Part shown: positions 1 through 13,100 of the stretch, piece by piece
Numbering within the stretch: position 1 is the first letter of the stretch
Layout of the letters: every line of letters begins with the position of its first letter
Assembly: GCA_022457155.1 (NCBI GenBank)
Contig: JAJGOT010000131.1
Span: 1,038,501 to 1,102,500, forward strand
DNA: 64,000 nt
Direction: 5' to 3'
Source of the DNA: Cladopsammia gracilis
Taxonomy: Eukaryota; Cnidaria; Anthozoa; Scleractinia; Dendrophylliidae
Notes under the pieces: generated by a model
Told to the model about the DNA's origin: nothing
The model's input: only the letters and a program-made list of their open reading frames with translations
Databases searched by the model: none
Made by a program: the position numbers and the translations under genes

Positions 1-438
1 AGAGAACCTCATACAGGCAACTAGGGCACGTGACCCAGCACCCAGCCCAGAGCTCGTGAGCCCCCTTCCCTCCCCATCCCCATACCCATCCCCCGCCCCC
101 GACCCCAATCCCTCGCCCCCTCAACTCCCCACCCCCCCCCCCCCAAAAAAAAAAATTACAGAAAGAAAAAAAGAAAGCAACATATAACTGCCAATGACCA
201 TTTTCATACTGAAAGACAGAGAACGTTTTTGGACGAGCAAAACGGACCAGTCGTCGTGGAGTGCCCAAGGGACGGCCACGATTTCTAGCTGGCGTCTTTC
301 CAACCGTCCAGAGGGGAGGAGAGATTCAGAAATGCTTGGCGATATTAAAATAATATCCTGAGAAGATAGACGGTGCCGTGATGGCGTTTCGCGGCGCCAC
401 CACTGGTTCTCGTTTGGCGGGAAAACCTGCGAACCGGT

Positions 439-797
439 TGTTTACCATTTACCCAAAAATTCCGGAAATTTCGGTCAGAATGTAAATGGTAAGACAATTT
501 TGGCTCGACCGACCGGAAAATTTCCGAAATAAACGGAACGTCTTGAAAGGTAGTCCAAAATTCCCAACCGAAATTTCCGAACGGAAAATGTGTGTACCAT
601 TTGCTTTTATCTACCAGTTCCAGACCCTGCGCCAGTTTTGATGCATAAGCGTGGTTACTCAGCTTGTTTCTGGTGTCAAATGGTAAATGGTACACGCCAA
701 TCTCAAACGGAATTTCCCTTTCTGGAGTTCTGCTTACCATTTTATACACAAACCGTGGACCAACCGGTTTTCCCGTGTAAATGGTAAATGGTAAACA
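439..797. mobile_element. Inverted-repeat element with repeated TTTACCATTTAC motif
   Basis: The ends TGTTTACCATTTAC (439-452) and GTAAATGGTAAACA (784-797) are exact inverted copies. The same motif recurs internally on both strands (about 480, 595 and 680). Short open frames inside are chance. Confidence 0.5.
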
Positions 798-1198
798 TTG
801 TCTCAGGCTAGATAGACAGCAGACGTAGCAGTGTAATAGTTGTAAATTCCCAGGGCTATTCCTGTCACTCAGTAGTAGTCAAAATTGTCGTCAAACTGTT
901 ATGGTGGCTTCCCTGCTTTCTTTGATTTGATGTCCAGTTACTACGTTACTACCAGGGGACGGGAACAAGAGAGACCCTAGGGACGAGGTTGTAAAGGAAG
1001 CGCGCAAAAATATATTGCGTGACACAGCTATTCTGTACTACGTCATGTAGTCCCATCAGAAACGTACGTACATTGCACGGCCTAACATAAGCTAAATTCC
1101 ACTTTTCTATCTCTTCTTGTTCATTGTTCGTTCAAATTTCATGGAGCTCAATGAGGTTTTAGTCTAGTCTGAAAAGCTGTCTGCGGATTGAGTCAAGG

Positions 1199-4100
1199 AT
1201 GGCTGCGCGCTTGAAGTTTGGCAAAAAACGCGGGAGAAAGGAGCGTAGAGCAATGAACGCCCCTTCTACTGACATACCCGACATAGCTAGCAGCCAAAGG
1301 TAAGTATTTCGCACTTTGGTTTTTGTTTTTGTTTTGGTGTTAGTTCTAGCTGTGTCGATGGTAGGATCAGCGTAGGCTAGATTGCCGCCGCTCACTTGGG
1401 TCATATTTTGCCGAAAGCGGCTGGTAATCGCAAGCGCAACGTGACGATCAGCTGTGATTGCATGGACTTTTTACATTTTTGCAGACTAGAGTAGCATAAA
1501 TATGTTAACTTAAGCTTAATATCTCCGAAAAGCCCTCCGAAAATACACCTATATATAAATAGCCATAAGAGCCTTAATATTGACCAGTTAAAAACAAACA
1601 AAAACAAGGTCAGCAAAAATTATTACAACAGGGGTGACAACTTGTGACTGAAAAGTGGAAACTGAAATGTGAATAAGCTTAAACTATGAGTAAATTGCAC
1701 ACTATTATATTTCGCCACGACACTCAATTTGATTGTTTTTAATGACGCTTTGTGAATGTCACAGTATCGTTTCCATCGCAACTTTCGTAATTAGTGACCG
1801 ACCAGGTTAAAAGATCAACTTTGAGCTTTCAGTCATGGTAATAAATGATGCAAATGAGGCAAACAGGAATATAAAGTACATGTAAGAGTCTGTTAGTGGT
1901 TAACTGTGATCGGATCAATAGAATACACCATGTTGAAAGGTTAACGGCTGTAAAGCAACTTTGCAGCCATCACAGACGCTGTAAATTAAAATGTCTTCGG
2001 ACGGCTCAGGCGAAACCCAACAAAAACGCGAGCGACTTCGAAAATCGCGAAAACTTGGCCTCTGCCAAAAGCTGTCGGTTCAGAATCGAGCTTGTTACTT
2101 GGAAGGGCAAACGCCGTCTGAACGGTAAGATATAAAACAATTTGTTAGTGTATTAGAATGTGTTTCTATGCTCGATCTTTGTAGCAGAGTTGAAGGATAT
2201 GGACGAGCTCTTTTATAAAGCTCAATAAACCTATTAAGATCTGATTCCTGAACGAAAGGGAAAATGATCCGCCTTCAAGTTTTCAAGCTGTGTACATATT
2301 CAAAAATTATTCGACGTGTTGTTTCATGCAAGTTTAATTTATTGACCTATATAGGCCTTTGAAAACAAGGGATTCATAGCTGGACCGAAAAAACTTTGAG
2401 TTTGGAAATACTATTGAATATATACATGTATATCAGTTTGTTTTAGTTAGGCATGGGAAGTGTTAATGTTTGAATATTATAAACCGCTTTCAAGGTTATT
2501 GTTAAATTTGTGTGCATGGTGAATCCGTTTTGATATTAATATTTTTCGATTTGATTAGATCCTTAAATAATCGTTTCTTCTTCAGTGTTTTCTACATGTA
2601 TTTATGTAATTAAGAATCTTGGAAGTCTTTAATTTTTTGTAGTTAATAAAAAAGAAATCATACAAATGCCTGTATTAATGACAGAGTAATATTATATTGT
2701 TTGGGGGTTACATTAACATAAATTATTTATCTGTATTCTTCGATGAATGCAATTCTTTATAATTTTAACAGATTTTGATTACTAAATTATTTAAAAACCA
2801 AAAGCTATACACCTACATATCTGAGGGGAAGCACATAGTTAGTAAGCTTAGTGTTTCATGTCAATCATTTTCCCCTTATTGTTGTATAAACACAGTATCA
2901 CATTAACCCAGCTCATTTTCCACGGGGTTGTTTATCATACACATTGCAACGTATATGGGTAATTAATAACCAGACATACCTTCTCGTATTCTGACTGTGT
3001 GATTTTCATATCCCCTTTTTATTGATACATGTTTTATGTAAAATAATTACTACATAAAACTGTTAAGTTATAAAAAGTAGAAATAATCCAGAATACACTC
3101 ACTGAAGGTTGTCAGGAGGTTCAAAGTGGGTAGACAATGAAGGTGATAATGTCTAAGTGGGATGATAAAAGATCTTGATAAGTTCTTCAAGTGGGCCACC
3201 GTGGAAGTCTGTATGAACATCTTCTCCTCTTCTTCTTCTTATTCCACTTGTGCTGTTCTGGCAAATCCTGTCTTCTTTCCTTCACAACATTTCGGCAATC
3301 CTGCCCTCTTCAGGTGTCTTGTTGCGCGTTAGTTTTTCCGTCTAATGTCTATACGTTTGTCTTTGCTACACTTGTGGTAGCGGATTTTTTTTTAAGGAGA
3401 GATTAGGAGGACGTTCACTGATATAAAAAAAAAAAAATCCGCTACCACAAGTGTAGCAAAGACAAACGTATAGACATTAGACGGAAAAACTAACACGCAA
3501 CAAGACACCTGAAGAGGGCAGGATTGCCGAAATGTTGTGAAGGAAAGAAGACAGGATTTGCCAGAACAGCACAAGTGGAAAAAGAAGAAGAAGAGGAGAA
3601 GATGTTGATGATAAAAGAATTGGACATACAAATTGCACCATGCAGTCTGCTTCTTCTAAAAAACCACAGGACATCAACAATCTGTTTCCATTTTGTGCCT
3701 TCTGTTTCGTTGGGATCCTTTCAAGCTGGTTCTAAGCATATAATGGCCTTTTTTTAAAACCTATCAAGATTCTGTTGACTAAAACAGGGGCCCATTCGTA
3801 GCCCAGACGTACCCAAGAAAGGCATTATTTACATTAATTCACATATTATATATACATTACAAAATAACTTACAGTTCATCTGCCTCATTATTTTAGAGCA
3901 AATCTTGGCAAATCACCAGGTATTGTTCAATTTGAACATTTAAATCATAATTATTTAATATATTGATATATTTTTTATCATTTTATCTTCATAAACAGCT
4001 CACTAATTTATCTATGTAAATCTTCTGGCCTTTCAATTATCCATATGATTAGAAGCATTTTTGTCTAGTAATCTTATAATTACCTTTAAATTAAATAGAG

Positions 4101-7100
4101 CTCAAAACTTTGATGGAAATTACTTTGAGAAGTTTAATTCATTGACCCGGAATGACAAGGAGATTGAAAGCCAAAACAAGGTGAGTCTTAATTATTTCAA
4201 ATAAGCATGCAGATATAGAAAAAAACTGCAGACCTGATAATCATGAAAAAAATGGGATTAGGATTGAACCTGCAACCTCAGCTAGGGTAAGACTTACATA
4301 ACCTACCCCTACCATACCAGAGTATCACCTAGCTTCTCGGGTTGTTTAGGCCTAACTTTAACTATATAAACTGCTAACCCCAACCTCAACTGCAAGCTAA
4401 CCAGTTACTCCGTTATGTAAGTCTCAATAAGGCGTCCGAGGTGGTCCAACCTGATTTTGGAGTATCCATTGTAGTCACCACCTTGGCGGTATAAATATAA
4501 TACTGCTCATATGTAAGTTGACAGTCCCTCGCATCTCAATCCTGATCCTCAAGACTCGATACTCAATTCTCTAAAAATTTTGAGGATTGTCAGTCTTGAG
4601 TCGAGTATAGAGACTTTTAAGTTTGGAGTTTTCAGGACTAATGAGCTTGTCGTTTGAATGATCTCTTAAGAAATAAATTAGACAAACGGCCCACCCTCGA
4701 GAATGTTGTACACTCTCTTTCAGTTCAAAGCATATCAAAAATCAAAAACCTTAAAATTATGCATGTGCTGATCGATGATAGCGGGCACCTTGTGATTACA
4801 GGTTTCAAAACTTGGTTGTCATAATTTAATAGTTTCGCAGAGGAAAACATGTATGTGTGCAGTTCTTTCCCATTGTTCACCTCTTCTGAAGATGGATTTC
4901 TGTCTGGTACTTGCAAGAAAAAGCCAAACTATATTTAAGATTTATTTACATATCGTTTGTGTATCTTGTACATTAGTTCATACACAATATATAAGTGCAC
5001 ACGCTGAGTTTGAGGGTTGATGCAAAGTACTTGTACACATGGCATGCGAACAGCTATTATTCTTTCTTTGAGGAATAAATCATTTTCTTGAAACCCTTTT
5101 CGAGTTTGCATATTCTCAATTTCTCGATTCTTGATCCTCGAAATTTTTGAGAATCAAGTATCGAGACACAAGGATCAAGTTTCGAGGATTGAGTCGAGAC
5201 TGTCAACTTACATTTTTACATTTCTTACCCCTGTAAGGTGGACACCTTGGTAAGGCAGGGATGTACATGTAGCTTAAAAAGCCGGCTACCGGTTAATTTC
5301 ACCAGCTGAAAGAGAACTTATCACCGGCTGAAATTTCACTAGAAAACAAAGACCTGGGGTGATTTTGAAGGTGCACAAGCCAGAAAAACCGGCTGGGATT
5401 GTTAACGAGCCTGCTAAACATTTTCTTAGCTACACCCCTGGTAAGATGGACACCCCTGTAAGGTGGACACCCCTGTAAGGGGAACACCCCTGTTAGGTGG
5501 ACACCTCTCTAAGACAAACATCTTGTTCATCAGTCTGTAACTAAACTCTCTATAAGGTGGACACCTGTCGAAAGTGGACAGCTACATTGTAGAGCTGCTC
5601 CAGAAGGTGTCCGCAGATTATACAGGGTTCACTGAATTGTGCTAGTTTTTTTATCAATCAGTATAGTCAAGCATCAAAATGTTATTTTGTAGGAAGTTGT
5701 CAGTGAAGAAAGCCTAAACAATGCAGAGGAAGATGAGGGATGCGATGCAGAGGTGCTGTCATCTGTTGCTGCTGAAGCAACATTAACTGACAAACAGGTA
5801 GCTATACATGTATAGACTGTATAGTGAAATTGCATTCATTTGGTAAATTGATAATGAATAGTTTCTATATATCAATTTAATTAGGCCTGGATGCATGTGG
5901 ATTTACATACATGCACTATATAATTTTCAGACATACCTGGGAAGGTAATGCTTTATATGCACCATTCATTTTGTAAGACCATAGGGGGCCCAGACAAACT
6001 GTGTGACCGTTCATATTTTTAAATAAAAAATTTCGAGGAAATGTATGCACACATTTTACCAGCCGCAGCTCTATCAAGCTTCGAATGCTGGATTTCTCGA
6101 TATTATTTGGGGTCTAGCGCTTTAAGTTTTGGATGGATTTTAAATGTAATATGGTACAAGAAGAAACCTCTGGGTTTAGCTTGCCTGGTGCGGGGTTTGG
6201 AAACTGTGTGATGGGAATTTCTGGTGAAAATCGGCTCGGTGCTGGACCGGTCCAAAATCCAGCTTCCCTCCCTTATCTCTCTACTATACGCTCAGGCAAA
6301 CGTCCGATGCAAAACCCTTCAAATTGCTTAAATTCGCCGTTTTCAGCTACAAGAACGACACCACACAACATTTCAGGTAAAAATATGTTTATTTTGATCT
6401 TTTATATGAATATTTATCACAGTATGTTACGACAAGTGAACCTTTTCGACATTCCCATACATTTCCTCTAAATTTAAAAATACAAATGGTCACACAGTTT
6501 GTGTGGGCTCCCTGTGATAGGACACATGTACATGATCATGCAAGGCCTGTTTTTTTGTTATTGAAACAAATTTATTGGCGAAATTTGCCCTGAGAGTCAG
6601 AAACTGCAGACACACACACAAAGAAGGTGACATGTTTTTTTATTTTAAATTATGCTAAACGTACCGTGTACCTTATAATTTACTGACAAAATTTGAGGAA
6701 AATTGAACAAATTCCCTTTGTGTTGTATAGCTCTTTAAAGTGTCCCCTACAAGCCAAAAGTTCACTCTGAGTAAACAGCGCTTAATAAATATTGCACGTC
6801 ATAAACAAACTTCTGGTGTAAACATCAATTCACCATCATCATTTCTCTGTCAATTTTCACCCTTGTTCAATAATTGTTTTGGATGAAAGATCATTCTGAA
6901 ACCTCAGTCTATTTTAACCCCCAAAACAAATTTCAAGAAATTGTAGACTTGACGATTGACGGTAAGCGATTGTTTGTGACTATGCATCTACTGGAATTCA
7001 CTTTAAAGTTTTTTCACTTTATAGAGTACGTCCGGATCACATTAGTAATTTTCACCAGCCCGCTGGTTGGCTAATTGTTTACAATAAATAAAACACTTTT

Positions 7101-10100
7101 CAATGTTTCTAAAAGGTGTGATTTTATTGAACTTGCAATTAAACACAATAACTTTCAACATGTTTCCTAAGAGGAGCGCTTGCGTCCATGGAAAATTCAG
7201 CAACAATTTCTTAGAATGCGAGAAACTTAGGCCTTGGCTTATAGCCGAGATTTTTCCAATTTTTTTTTTGAAAGCTCTCGGCCATCGTCGTATCTCTTAA
7301 GTTTAGGGTCTTGGCTTATAGCCAAGTTCGGCTTATAGCTAAATAACTACGGTAGTTAGGGACTCCTGGATTCAAACCATAAACACTAAAAATTAATGTG
7401 TGCTGATGCATGTACATGTATTTATTCCATGGCAGCGCGAGGCATTGTACTGTGAGCTGCTGTACACCGTTATTCACCAGCTAGGAGCCCAGAACAAGAC
7501 GGAAGACCTCTCCCCTGGTGATTTATTTGTCTATGCTCAGGAGGTACTCTCCATTTAATATTTAATTAAATATTATTATTTATTAGTATATTCAATTCAA
7601 AGGGGACAGACTTCAAATATATATAAATTGGAAGAATTCTGCGCCACAATTGGCCACTCAGTCATTCATTTATGCTATATATATGCATTTAACATGCATA
7701 CATACATGTACCTGCACATGTATATACATACTCTTGCCTGTTAATATTGTACACCGGTAAATGTATTATCAAGTAATTAAGCATCACTTTTCTCTGGGCC
7801 AATTTATTGCAATGCTTCATAACATGTAAGTTTAATTATTTTTAGAAAAACAATCGTATTTATATGCATCATAAACTCAAATGTAAAAATCTAATCTACA
7901 TTGTATAAGGAGAGAGGGATAAGGGTGGAATGGGCTGTTAATTGCAAGTCAAAATAATTGTACCATTACAATCAAATCATTAGTTTTGATTACACAAACT
8001 TTGTAACAGATTTAATTTCCAGTGTATTGATAGATCATCATACATGTAGCTATAAAGACTGGTTGAATTATTGCCGGTTTTCCAAGAAAATTTCACTTTT
8101 TTTCAGTCTCTTAACATTTCTGAAGAGAAGCACAGGATTCTGTATGTCAAGACAAAAGAAAGACCTGTATGCATTTTTTTTATTAATACTAGTTATTTAC
8201 TATATATTTAGTTGAGTAAATTCTCCCGTCTTCAAGGCTCCCACCCACACACACACCACACACATCCTGTGAATATGAGCCCACAGGCTAGTTTTTGAAA
8301 ACAGACAAGCCAAATAACGTAATAACTGCCTACTAGTCAATCTGTTTTAAGTCTCAAAGCCAACCAAGAAATCATTATTCACAGTCACTTTGCTCACATG
8401 GGACTCCAAACCCAATTCCCCCCCTCGATCATTTTCGCAAAGGAAAACATGTATGTGGGCAGGCAGTTCTTTCCCATTTTCGTTCACCCTCTTCAGGAGA
8501 TGGATTTCTGTCCAGTATTTTTGCAAGCAAAAAGTGAACTCGATTTAAGATTTATTTACATATCATTTGTGTATCTTATCAATGAGTGCATACGTTGAGC
8601 TCGACGGTCAACGCGAAATACTTGTACAGTCATGACGTGCGAGCAGCTATTCTTTCTTTGAGGAATAAATCGTTTACTCGAAAGCCTTTTCGAGTTTGCA
8701 TATTCTCGATTTTTTCTTGATCCTCAAGCCTCAATCCTCAAAGCTAGATCCATGATCCGAGTTTCGAGGATTGAGTCAAGACTGTCAACTTACATTTGAC
8801 CAGTACTGTATGCATTATTGAATAGAAATATAATTACTACAAACAGTTAATCACAATTTGTGTCAGGGGTGTGTTCAAATTTCTTACATGGTCATTTTTT
8901 CTTTAATTCTATAGCCTCCAACATGCATGATGAAAGTAGAAGGTGATTTTTTGATTTATAACTTTAAGAAATGTCAAGATATTTATGAATACTCAACCTT
9001 GTTCCCAGGACATTCTCTGCTTTTAATGCTGGGGTGGGGGAAGAAACTGGAGTCAAGTAAGGCTGCCAAAATAATCCACGTGCCACGCGATGAAATGCCG
9101 TTTTCGGAGGTTTCCAGCAATAAATATTATGCGTTAAAAGAAGGCAAAACCATCATATTGAACTTATGTTTCCAATATTGTTAATACATGTATAACATAT
9201 AATAATATTGATATTTACATGAATTAACACAAGAAATGATCAGCTAAAACAAATGATTACAAATCCATTACACTAGTGACAATCTTATGTTAAATTAGCT
9301 TAGTGAGGCTTTCATTACCAAGTCTTAAGCTGTTAATTACAGTGTACAATCAATAGAGTACCGAAGTGATGACGTCACAAAAACTAAATTTGTGAAATTA
9401 TGGGATTTGATTAGATATTCGGAAAGGGCATGACGAAAATGCTTGCCAAAAATCAGCATCCTAGTGATATTTGGGGGTGAGATATTGGCACCATGACTCC
9501 ATACAAACCTTTCTAATTTTTGCCTTGGTTCATTACATATATACACTCAGTACATGTATTTATATCATATTTATAAAATCTGGCTGCTCTTCCATAAGTC
9601 TTATATCCCATTAGGGAGTTTGTGCAGTATTGATTTAGTATTGATTGAGATTTAGAGTTAGATTAATCTGTTAAGTGTTAGTAATTGAGTAGGAAAGCCA
9701 AAATAATTATCTTTCACTTTTTTTCACATGTGAGGCAAATTTCTTGGTTTGGTGTAGGACTGAGTTAAGATTAACAAGCATTTTCAGGATTTTTATTGGC
9801 TTCATAAAAAAAAGAACACTTTGGAAAGCAAATTGACAGAGATTGCTACCTTTTCTTTACCTTTGAAGCAACCAGATACATACGTAATAGGAGCTAATAT
9901 GTACTGAGAGCTATTCAAGAGGTGAAAAAATGGGTTTTGCTAAAAGCAGGCCCGGCGGCCCCCGGCGGCCCGGCGGCCCGGCGGCCCGGCGGCCCGGCGG
10001 CCCGGCGGTCCGGCGGTCCGGCGGCCCAGTCCCGATTTTCCACAGATTTTTTGTCAAGCATTGCTTGAGAGCGTCGTTTGAGAACACAAATGAAATTGGA

Positions 10101-13100
10101 CTGACATATAGACTGAGAGGTTTCTGTACAGAAAAAGCACTTCTGCTGATGAGCATGAGCGGTAAAGACTGGACAAGTCAAGTTTCACCAGGGTCTTTGT
10201 GAACACGTTTGCATGGAGAGAATATTTGACATGTTTAAAAAGTGCACTTAAACAATAGACAATAAACACAAATGGCGTTACGGAACGCAACTCATGGGAG
10301 ACATAGCCAGGAATGCCAGGCTTTCCAGGCCAAGAAAGCTTGGCCTTGAACTTATGAGGCCGGGAATGCCGAGTTTTTTTGGCCAGGAAAGCTAAGTTTT
10401 TGTGGCCAAGGTTGCCAAGAAAGCTTGGCCAGGGCCATGCTTGCCAGGCCGCACATTCCAGGCTAAGTGTGGCCGAAAGCCCGGAAAGCATGACCTGGCC
10501 AGGCTTTGCCAGGCTGACAGAGCTTTAGGCCACGCTCCTGATTCAAGGGTGTTAACGCAGTTCACAATTGTGATAGTATCATACTTTCCGACTTTCAAAC
10601 AGAATGTAGTCCGTATTACTTGTAACATGAGGGTTTCATTTAGGTTTTAAAAAACTTACGTCGTTTGAATGTGCTATTGGGTTCTGTAAATTTAGGACGA
10701 AGAAAAGAAGCAAACGTTTTTTTTTTTAAGAGCATAGTGCATTGCAAAACGAATTCCAACTCGCCGTCGTCCATTTTACACCTCGACAGCCACATGCACC
10801 CGCTGCACATCTGCACACACGCTTGGATTTACCGATAAACAAAAATCTGGACTGGTACGCCATGCCGCGGGCCGCGGGCCGTGAAGTGAGCTGCAGGCCG
10901 GGCCGCGATCCGGCTTTTAGCAAAACCCGTGCCTATATCCCTGGCCTGTCACTTCTATATGGGAATCCCATTAGGCTACTGTCTCTATTCCAATATCTGT
11001 AATCATGTTTGAACTTGAGGGGTGGACTGAGGTTTGTTGCTGCCTTTAAGCAGACAATGTTTAAAAAGAATTTGCTCATCGCAGTAACAATTATAGCAAC
11101 TGAAGGAGTTGCAATTAGAACCTCAAACAAATTTTCAGGTTGGCTTGGCAGGATTTGAGTCCATTATTCAAAGCCTTGAGCCTGATTCCAGTACATGCTG
11201 CGTTACATGGTATTTTATTAGCTCACCATGCAGTAGTTGCGCATTTGACTTCAAAACAGGACAATTTACGAATAATTATCGTTAAAATGAAACAGTTCCA
11301 GTGTTAATCAGTATAGAAGTAAACCAACTGATCCATTTTGTTGTCTTTTAGTTTTGGAGGCCAGAAATTTGGAAGCAAAAGATGCAAATGGTATAATTGT
11401 TATTTCTTTATTTATTTATTTATTTATTTATTTGACAATAAAAATCTGCGATAAAATATTATCAAACATAACACGACGTTTCGACGTTTCCAGAACGTCA
11501 TTATCAAGTGAGAATAAAATAATGAAATCGAGTATATATAGTAAAAAGGTGAATAAATTAAAAGGCATTGAAAGTCAAACAAAGAGTTTGGCCCTAATGG
11601 CGTCGCTCTGGGTATTTAAATTGGGTCTTATTGTTCTTATGTACAACATTTCATAAACAAGACAATCCTATTTCGTGCTACATTATTTATTCATTCATTC
11701 ATTCATTTAGAGCGGTTTTCTATTAAGCGTCGAAAGTTATTTTACGATTGCTTTGGTTTTGCACTGCACTTCATGTTTGACTAAACAAATTCACGCCACT
11801 TTCTCAACCAATCAGAAGTAAACGAAAACCAATCGTGACCTGCTCGCATGCGTTTTCCCGCGCTTGGCGCCGACTACATTTAGTATTTGCTTCGAGTTCT
11901 GATTGGTTCAATGGACTGTCCGCATCTGTTGTGATTGGTCAGATTAATGGCTTTCATTGGTTTTAAGACACTCATTGAAAACTTCTCTATTTATTTTTTA
12001 ATTTATTTTTTGTTTATATATTTATATATTTATTTATTGGTGTTGCTCGTCCTGATTACAAACTTGCACAACTGGGTCTTTCACGAACCGCGGTATCTCT
12101 TGTTCCGAGTACTTCTAATTGCAAAATTACTTCACTGCCGGACTGAATCAACATGCCTGGATAGTTTGTAAAAAACTTTGTATTCTTAAGTTCTTAGTAA
12201 TTGAGCAATTTACAGTTTTGATTCAAACATATAAGAAATGAACTTTGTTATTTTCTAGGGTTGAGTGATCCCTATTGCATGTTAGGATTGATGTCAGATG
12301 AGATTGAAGAAGAAAAGATGAAAAAAGTCAAAGTACATCGCAAGAAATCTAAGACAGTAATCAGGGATGTTCTTAGCGAATTGGAAGATTCATTCCATGT
12401 GACACAAGTGAAGGAGAACACACTGAACCCAGTCTGGAATGAGACATTCACAATGTAAGGGATGGTGCGAGCATCAACCATTCATTTGAAGGTGTAAAGT
12501 CAGAGCTTAACCCAGTTTTCACAGCATGAAGTAGCTAGGACTATTACCATGGGCAGCATTATGTCGCCCAGTACCCTTTCTGGTATACAACTGGGTTGAG
12601 AGAAACAAGGCTAAGGAAGGTTCAAGTCGAGCTTAGCTGGGACATGATAAATGATAACACTAGCAGTAATCAGAGATTATGGATAAGCCGGCGGAAATGA
12701 GCCCCTGAAAAAAGCGACAGGGGCGGCCATTTGGAAAAATCTCAAATTTTACTGCATGTAAGACACAGGGCAACCAACACGAAATTAGAATTGCGTTCTT
12801 CGAACGCGATAATGATATTACTGATTCAATGAATCTAAGTTGACACTTTGCTAAAAGTCTTGAAAATTTAGGTTTGAACCTTCAGCTAAAAATCAATAAT
12901 GTTGTAAGTGGTGTTCCTGGTGACATGAGAACTTTTTCATTCATTTTATATCTTTATGTTTATAACATACATGTATACGGTGTCTTATTTCTAAACAGGA
13001 AAGTTACCAATTCCTACAGAGAGAGATTTCACCTCGACATTTGGTAAGTGGTGTGGACGCCTCATGTTGCCGTACATCATGTCATGATAACACTGCTTAC

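Larger units (their letters stand above)
3216..3606. mobile_element. Near-perfect long inverted repeat (about 180-bp arms, about 32-bp loop), each arm with a hammerhead-like motif
   Basis: 3216-3394 is the reverse complement of 3427-3606 with almost no differences. Because the arms are so alike, both show matching open frames on opposite strands; I treat these as non-coding. Each arm contains a CTGAAGA...GAAA motif (see the separate entries). It lies in the first intron. Confidence 0.8.

Noticed and set aside
3191..3757. Mirror-image open frames resembling a membrane protein
   Set aside because: They arise from the two arms of one inverted repeat; the similarity is at DNA level.
6133..6471. 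112-codon open frame
   Set aside because: Lies wholly inside an inverted-repeat element and has no conserved features.
9911..10202. Gly/Pro/Arg-rich open frames on both strands
   Set aside because: Direct translation of a 9-bp GC repeat in several frames.
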